DNA of 64,000 bases from NCBI RefSeq assembly GCF_029407905.1, contig NC_073624.1, forward strand, positions 113,336,001-113,400,000, given 5' to 3'. A program made the translations under genes and the position numbers. This document shows, piece after piece, positions 58,094 through 64,000 of the stretch (within the stretch, counting starts at the first letter, position 1; the number at the start of each line of letters is the position of its first letter). The notes below the pieces were generated by a model. The model was not told the origin of the DNA, ran no database searches, and saw only the letters and a list, made by a program, of their open reading frames with translations. Source of the DNA: Bubalus kerabau (taxonomy: Eukaryota > Chordata > Mammalia > Artiodactyla > Bovidae).

Positions 58094-58310
58094 ATGTCCC
58101 AGGTGACGCTGGTGGTAAAGAACCTGCCTGTCAATTCAGGAGAAGCAAGAGACACAGGTTTGACCCCTGGGTTGGGAAGATCATCTGGAGGAGGGCATGG
58201 CAACCTACTCCTGTATTCTTGCCTGGAGAATCCCATGGACAGAGCAGGCTGGTGGGGGTAGGGGGTTGCAAAGAGTTGGACACGACTGAATCAACTTAGC
58301 ATGCATGCAC
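58094..58310 (+). mobile_element. Bov-tA SINE
   Basis: A diverged tRNA-derived head (GTGGTAAAGAACCTGCCTGT) is followed by a monomer ending GACACGACTGAATCAACTTA. The 9-bp target duplication ATGCTGAGC is at 58085-58093 and 58311-58319. Confidence 0.93.
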
Positions 58311-58319
58311 ATGCTGAGC

Positions 58320-59149
58320 GTGGCGAGGGAGGTGGGCAGTGGCGGTCACCACATGGGGGCCTGGAGAGAAATAATTCACTACAGCTTCCCTGTTGGGCTC
58401 TCTGCCTCTGGTTTCTGCCTTCTGCACTGGCCCTCTAATGGCTGGGCAAGCAGCTTCCTGCTCCACTTACAGGAGATCACGCGGTGTCTCGAGCATTATC
58501 TTCCTATAGAAATGACACATGATGAGCTGGTTTTTGCTCCTAGTTACTTAAGTTCTAGCCCAGGGCGCTGAATTCATTATGTGCTGAACTTGAGGATTTG
58601 AAAGGGGGTTTGATCCTTGTGATTGTGTACTGGGTTTTTCTAAGAAATCATCCCCTGGTGACTTGTACAACAGTACCTCCTGGTAAATATTAATACTTAT
58701 CTCAGACACAAACCAAAGCCCCAAACAGTAGCGTGGGCCTAAATCAGCCTTGTTAAAATGCAGCTGTGTCTCATCTCTCTTCTGTCTTGAGATTCAGCAC
58801 TGTGGGATACTGAGTCACAGTCACAGAGATAAACAATGTCCTTTCCTCCACCACACCAAAAAAGGAAGAAAAAGAACTCAGACTGCATGGATGCTGTTTA
58901 AACAGGCACCCTTCTGATCCTGATTGCTACTTCAGGAAAACCCTGATCCATTCTTTAAAGGTCACCACCATCACATGCTACATTTCTTCCCTAAGTGAAT
59001 TACCAGGGTCCCTTTATACTTGGCTTGAACAATTCCTAACTCCAAACCCCAGGAATTTGATTGTGTAGTCCTTACTTCACGTCAGAATTTAAAAATAGAG
59101 TAAATAGTAATTAACATGGCTTTTAAGGCAAACTGTTTAAATGTCTCGT
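58320..59149. other. Unrecognised intron DNA
   Basis: No gene or clear repeat. Confidence 0.4.
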
Positions 59150-59290
59150 CCTTACGTCCTAATTATGTGATTTCAGACAAGTTTCTGAGCCACTGTGAGT
59201 CTTGATTTCCTCATTTGCATATTTGGCTTAATATGTATACACAAGTGTGTGAGATTTCATTGAGCTAATGTATTTAAGTATTTCAGCTTT
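59150..59290 (+). mobile_element. MIR SINE, diverged
   Basis: ATTATGTGATTTCAGACAAG, TCTTGATTTCCTCATTTGCA and TTTCATTGAGCTAATGTATT follow the MIR core. Confidence 0.6.
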
Positions 59291-59569
59291 AAATTAAATT
59301 TGTAAATTGCTTTTTACCTCCCAAGGGAATGGATCAGCAATTAGAATTACAAAGTGAGGTAATTTTCGGACAGAGATCACAAACCAGCAGGTGGAAGATG
59401 CTGGATTTGTGTGGGGTGGTGTTGGTGAGAGTCAAGGTCTCTAGAAATCAACTGATGTTCTGATGCGGGAAACCAGGTCTGGTGACTGATACGAGGCTTT
59501 GGAGTTCATGATTGATGGTTACAACTGCCACTGCTCAGTTATTAAAGGCTAGTTATCTTGGTAATATAC

Positions 59570-60352
59570 AAGATTGCCAGGAGAAACATCAACAACCTCA
59601 AATTGCAGATGAGACCACTCTAATAGCAAAAAGCAAAGAGGAACTAAAGAACCTCTTGATGAAGGTGAAAGAGGAGAATGAAAAGCTCTTAGGTTGAACA
59701 TGGCATCCAGTCCCATCACTTTGTGGCAGATAGGTGGGGGAAAAGTGGAAACAGTGACAGACTTTATTTTCCTGGGCTCCAAAATCACTGCAGATGGTGA
59801 CTGCAGCCACAAAATTAAAAGATGCTTGCTTCTTGAAGGAAAAGCTATGACAAACCTAGACGGAGTATTAAAAAGCAGAGACGACACTTTGCCAACAAAA
59901 GTCTGTATAGTCAAAGCCATGGTTTTTCCAGTGGTCATGTGTGGTTGTGAGAGTTGGACCATAAAGAAGGCTGAGCACTGAAGAATTGATGCTTTCAAAT
60001 TGTCGTGCTGGAGGAGACTCTTAAGAGTCGCTTGGACAGCAAGGAGATCAAACCAGTCAATCCTACAGGAAATCAACCCTGAATATTCTTTGGAAGGACT
60101 AATGCTGAAGCTCCAATACTTTGGCCACCTGATGCAAAAAACCTAATCACTGGAAAAGACCCTGATGCTGGGAAAGATAGAGGTAGGAAGACAAGGGGAC
60201 GACAGAGGATGAGATGTGGGATGGCATCACTGACTCAATGGGCATGAGTTTGAGCAAACTCCAGGAGATACTGAAGGACAGGAAAGCCTGGCGTGCTGCA
60301 GTCCATGGGGTCACACAGAGTCGGATGCTGCTTAGCGACTGAACAACAGCAA
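59570..60352 (+). mobile_element. BovB LINE 3' end, older diverged copy
   Basis: It begins in the codons before motif C (GATTGCCAGGAGAAACATC) and ends GGATGCTGCTTAGCGACTGA. A frame at 59694-59981 keeps FIFLGSKITADGDCSHKIKR and VFPVVMCGCESWTIKKAEH. It is more diverged than its neighbours. Confidence 0.9.
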
Positions 60353-60479
60353 CATACAAAGTGTTTAAAAGTTGGGCTAAGGTGTATGTGACAAGGATTG
60401 AGATAATTCACATAAAGATGACATGAAAATTTCCAGGCAGGAATGCTATGACTTTATTCTTGAAAATATTAAATATTTG

Positions 60480-61045
60480 GAAGCCATGAAATTAAAAGAT
60501 GTTTACTCTCTGGAAGGAAAGTTATGACCAACCTAGATAGCATATTCAAAAGCAGAGACATTACTTTGTCAACAAAGGTCTGTCTAGTCAAGGCTATGGT
60601 TTTTCCTGTGGTCATGCATGGATGTGAGAGTTGGACCGTGAAGAAAGCTGAGTGCCAAAGAATTGATGCTTTTGAACTGTGGTGTTGGAGAAGACTCTTG
60701 AGAGTCCCTTGGACTGCAAGGAGATCCAACCAGTCCATTCTAAAGGAGATTGGTCCTGGGTGTTCTTTGGAATTCCTTCCAAAGATGGTAAAGCTGATGG
60801 TAAAGCTGAAACTCCAATACTTTGGCCACTTCATGCAGAGTTGACTCATTGGAGAAGACTCTGATGCTGGGAGGGAATGGGGGCAGGAGGAGAAGGGGAT
60901 GACAGAGGATGAGATGGCTGGATGGCATCACTGACTCGATGGACATGAGTCTGAGTGAACTCCGGCAGTTGATGATGGACAGGGAGGCCTGGCGTGCTGC
61001 GATTCATGGGGTCGCAAAGAGTTGGACACGACTGAGCAAGTGAAC
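60480..61045 (+). mobile_element. BovB LINE 3' end, second tandem copy
   Basis: It starts at AGCCATGAAATTAAAAGATG and ends CGACTGAGCAAGTGAACTGA. A frame at 60524-60844 keeps KSRDITLSTKVCLVKAM and CWRRLLRVPWTARRSNQSIL. A local hairpin-forming insert lies near 60768-60800. Confidence 0.92.
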
Positions 61046-61189
61046 TGACTGAAATTGAAAACTGGAAGATAGGCACTTAGTAATCATCTGGTTTTATAAG
61101 ATGTAGCTCATGCATTTTCTCTCCCTCTTACTTTTTCTAACAGGTAGAGTTTTGAAATGGAAATCTAGGAGCATCATCGTCTTTCTTTG

Positions 61190-61392
61190 TGTGCTCAGTT
61201 GCTGAGTCGTGACTGACTCTTTTGCTACCCCAGGGACTGCAGCTCACTTGGCTCCTCTGTCCTTGGGATTGTCTCAGCAAGAATACTGGAGTGGATATCC
61301 ATTTCCTCAGCCAGGGGATCTTCCCAGCCCAAGGATTGTACCCGCTTCACTGCAGGCAGATTCTTTACTGCTGAGCCACCAAGGGAGCCCAG
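61190..61392 (-). mobile_element. Bov-tA SINE
   Basis: Reverse monomer (GTGCTCAGTTGCTGAGTCGT) followed by a tRNA-derived head ending ACTGCTGAGCCACCAAGGGA. Confidence 0.9.
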
Positions 61393-62094
61393 GAGGATGG
61401 TCAGTGCCATGTTGCTTGCAGTGCCTCATAAAGGAATCATCCATTTTTGGCAGATTCATTGCTCTTTAAAAATTATTTTGGGAGTGACAAAAAAATTGAG
61501 AAATTCTACAGAGCTCAAAAATCTTCCATCTAGGGTGAGAATAAGGAGCTTTTCTTGCTTTGTAATACACAGGGGCTTAGAAAACTCTAAGCAGAAAAAG
61601 ATACTTTGTTTTACAAAGAAATTTCTCTTTTAAGATGCAAGTATACCTCATTAAACACCCTCTGGACAATGTTTCATTGATCTTTGGCGCCTTAGGGATA
61701 GGTACAAGGCAGATGTCCAAATCCAAGTTCGTCATTATACCTGGTATCAGGAAAGGTGATGAAAGAGATGGAAGCAGTTACTTCCTCCTGCTGGAAACTA
61801 GTCAGGGGATGGAGTGGAACAGATTGCAAGAGGAGGAATAGAGAGCCTTGGAAACAAACATGGGAATCCTATGTGGGTCTGTCCCAGATGAATTTACAGC
61901 ACAGAAAGACACCCAGGAAGCTGGGGGATGGCTAAGAGGGTTGAGCATAGGGATGGGTGTCGAATCTAGGCAGGCTGTGGCAGCCCTCTCTTTGCATCGT
62001 GTAGTGGTGGCCTTGGAGTTGAGACCATATGAATAAGAGAAAGTGAAAAGTGTCTGCAGAGCGGGTTGTGTGTGCAGACTGAAACAGCTTCCCT
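61393..62094. other. Unrecognised intron DNA
   Basis: No gene assigned. The open frames at 61635-61841 and 61848-62036 have no recognisable motif. Confidence 0.4.
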
Positions 62095-62315
62095 GTACAG
62101 GCCCTGTAACCGTGAGGCTTTGCAGTCAGACCAGGTCTGAAGTTCAGGCTCCCATTAGCTGCATGCCCTCGTGCTGTTCCGTTTCTCTGAGTTTCAGCTC
62201 TTTGTCTGTCATTTGGGGATACAGAGGGTACCACCCTAGCGTGTCATTGTGAGGAATAAACGAGTGAATGCACTTAACCCAGTGTCTGCCTCATATACCA
62301 ATTCAATAGATGTAA
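62095..62315 (+). mobile_element. MIR SINE
   Basis: GGCTTTGCAGTCAGACCAGG, GTTTCAGCTCTTTGTCTGTC, ATTTGGGGATACAGAGGGTA, ATTGTGAGGAATAAACGAGT and CCAGTGTCTGCCTCATATAC follow the MIR in order. Confidence 0.82.
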
Positions 62316-62730
62316 GTTTAAACACAGTTAAGATAAGTTTGTGTTCTACCCCATCTTTCCAGGTAACAGAGCTTGGAAAATGCTGTCTGCCAAAAAGAAA
62401 AAGATATCATAATTTCTCTTAAAATTAGGCAATCCTACTGTGACACTTGGGTTCCATAGCCTTGATGTCATGTTCAAACGTGGCCTCAGTATAGACAAAG
62501 CATCAGTATGATGGTGCTTGGAGGGCCAATGACCTCAAAGTACACATATCTCCTCAGATTCTTAGTTAAACATTGATGTTGATTTTTTAAAAAGATTTAT
62601 TTTAATCAAGCAAGCATTTCAAAGGCTGTTGTCTACATTCCCTCTTGGTGATGTAGGCAATCCAAGAATATGTTAAAAATCAAAACATACAACTCCAGAC
62701 TCTTGACCTATTTAACTATTCTAATCTCAC
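62316..62730. other. Unrecognised intron DNA
   Basis: Nothing recognised. Confidence 0.4.
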
Positions 62731-62884
62731 TCTGCTGCACTCAATATGCCAGCAAATTTGGAAAACTCAGCAGTGGCCACAGGACTGGAAAAGGTCAGTT
62801 TTCATTCCAATCCCAAAGAAAGGCAATGCCGAAGAATGCTCAAACTACCGCACAATTGCACTCATCTCACACGCTAGTAAAGTA

Positions 62885-63088
62885 ATGCTCAAAATTCTCC
62901 AAGCCAGGCTTCAGCAATACATGAACTGTGAACTTCCAGATGTTCAAGCTGGTTTTAGAAAAGGCAGAGGAACCAGAGATCAAATTGCCAACATCCGCTG
63001 GATCATGGAAAAAGTAAGAGAGTTCCAGAAAAACATCTATTTCTTCTTTATTGACTATGCCAAAGCCTTTGACTGTGGATCACAATAA
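62885..63088 (+). pseudogene. BovB RT fragment up to motif A
   Basis: MLKILQARLQQYMNCELPDV, then FRKGRGTRDQIANIRWIMEK and FFIDYAKAFDCG. The frame is lost just after motif A by a 2-base deletion. Confidence 0.85.
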
Positions 63089-63375
63089 ACTGTGGAAAAT
63101 TCTGAAAGAGATGAGAATACCAGACCACCTGACCTGCCTCTTGAGAAACCTGTATGCAGGTCAGGCAGGAAATAACAGTTAGAACTGGACATGGAACAAC
63201 AGACTGGTTCCAAATAGGAAAAGGAGTACGTCAAGGCTGTATATTGTCACCCTACTTCTTTAACTTATATGCAGAGTACATCATGAGAAACACTGGGCTG
63301 GAGGAAGCATAAGCTGGAATCAAGATTGCCAGGAGAAATATCAATAACCTCAGATATGCAGATGACACCACCCTT

Positions 63376-63723
63376 ATGGTAGAAAGTGAAGAGGAACTCA
63401 AAAGCCTCTTGATGAAAGTGAAAGAGGAGAGTGAAAAAGTTGGCTTAAAACTCAACATTCAGAAAACGAAGATCATGGCATCTGGTCTCATCACTTCATG
63501 GGAAATAGATGGGGAAACAGTGGAAAGAGTGTCAGACTTTATCTTTTTGGGCTCCAAAATCACTGTAGATGGTGATTGTAGCCATGAAATTAAAAGATGC
63601 TTACTCCCTGGAAGGAAAGTTATGACCAACCTAGATAGCATATTAAAAAGCAGACATTACTTTGCCAACAAAGGTCTGTCTAGTCAAGGCTATGGTTTTT
63701 CCTGTGGTCATGTATGGATGTGA
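63376..63723 (+). pseudogene. BovB post-RT fragment
   Basis: VESEEELKSLLMKVKEESEK, GLKLNIQKTKIMASG, SDFIFLGSKITVDGDCSHEI and RKVMTNLDSILKSR. It then runs out of frame after a 3'-side deletion of two bases in the AGAGACATTAC region. Confidence 0.85.
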
Positions 63724-64000
63724 GAGTTGGACTGTGAAGAAAGCTGAGCGCTGAAGAATTGATGCTTTTGAACTGTGGTGTTGGAGAAGACTCTTGAGAG
63801 TCCCTTGGACTACAAGGAGATCCAACCAGTCCATTCTAAAGGAGATCAGTCCTGGGTGTTCTTTGGAAGGACTGATGCTGAAGCTGAAACTCCAATACTT
63901 TGGCTACCTCATGCGAAGAGTTGACTCATTGGAAAAGACTCTGATGCTGGGAGGGATTGGGGGCAGGAGGAGAAGGGGACGACAGAGGATGAGATGGCTG

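Larger units (their letters stand above)
32833..64000 (-). other. SYT1: SYT1 intron 5' of the C2B exon (partial)
   Basis: Sequence at higher coordinates is the upstream intron of the minus-strand gene. The preceding exon should encode the end of C2A and the linker (for example KHDIIGEF and EEWRDLQS). I did not see it, so the intron appears to exceed 31 kb and to run off the right edge. Confidence 0.75.
62731..64000 (+). mobile_element. BovB LINE, 5'-truncated, cut by the window edge
   Basis: It starts at CTGCACTCAATATGCCAGC in the reverse-transcriptase region and continues into the C-terminal region at the window end. RT landmarks (IPKKGNAEECSNYRT, motif A, GCILSPYFFNLYAEY, LRYADDTTLMVESE) are readable but split over frames. 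A 2-base loss in the FDCVDH codons near 63076 and an added stretch near 63168-63176 break the frame. Confidence 0.94.

Overview
The window is nuclear DNA from a pecoran ruminant, most likely a bovid. The evidence is the dense load of ruminant-specific retroposons: RTE-class BovB LINEs, dimeric Bov-A2 SINEs and tRNA-headed Bov-tA SINEs. These are mixed with ruminant L1, a cetartiodactyl CHR-2 SINE, older mammalian MIR, L2 and MLT1 copies, and DNA-transposon remnants. The exact species cannot be fixed from the sequence alone.

I can support one host-gene segment: a 118-nt coding exon on the minus strand at 32715-32832. It has a consensus acceptor and a GTAAGT donor, and it encodes the first part of the C2B domain of synaptotagmin-1 (SYT1, residues about 270-308 in rat numbering). 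The rest of the window therefore reads as two large SYT1 introns: 1-32714 lies 3' of the exon in transcript order and 32833-64000 lies 5' of it. I found no second SYT1 exon, no other host gene, no RNA gene and no CRISPR array. The remaining open frames of more than 100 codons come mostly from dead LINE copies.

Layout. 1-6.2 kb: a BovB with an inverted 5' part (1074-3704, perfect 12-bp target duplication), then an L1 with a similar inversion (4358-5394) hit by two Bov-tA copies, with a Bov-A2 directly beside it. 6.2-20 kb: mostly unrecognised intron DNA with scattered Bov-A2/Bov-tA, MIR and L2, one G-quadruplex motif and a diverged 83-bp tandem duplication. 20-23 kb: an L1 3' end, a compound Bov-tA and an MLT1-type LTR. 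23.2-28.95 kb: a composite in which a BovB with its 5' end runs directly into an L1 ORF2 lacking its own 3' end, in one fused reading frame; a second BovB tail is nested in the BovB endonuclease region. 29-32.7 kb: L2 and MIR relics, then the exon. 33.8-34.6 kb: a BovB 3' end. 36-53 kb: L2, Bov-A2, two short L1 3' ends, MIRs (one split by a BovB tail), CHR-2, a pair of opposed Bov-tA copies and a mariner remnant. 53.6-55.3 kb: a BovB with a damaged reverse-transcriptase motif. 57-64 kb: Bov-tA copies and three plus-strand BovB copies, the last cut by the window edge.

No multi-gene system operates here. The interest lies in the SYT1 exon and in how the retroposons were built: twin-primed inversions, a BovB-L1 fused frame, nested insertions and an in-frame SINE fragment in a LINE frame. 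Exact repeat boundaries and subfamily names were judged by eye.
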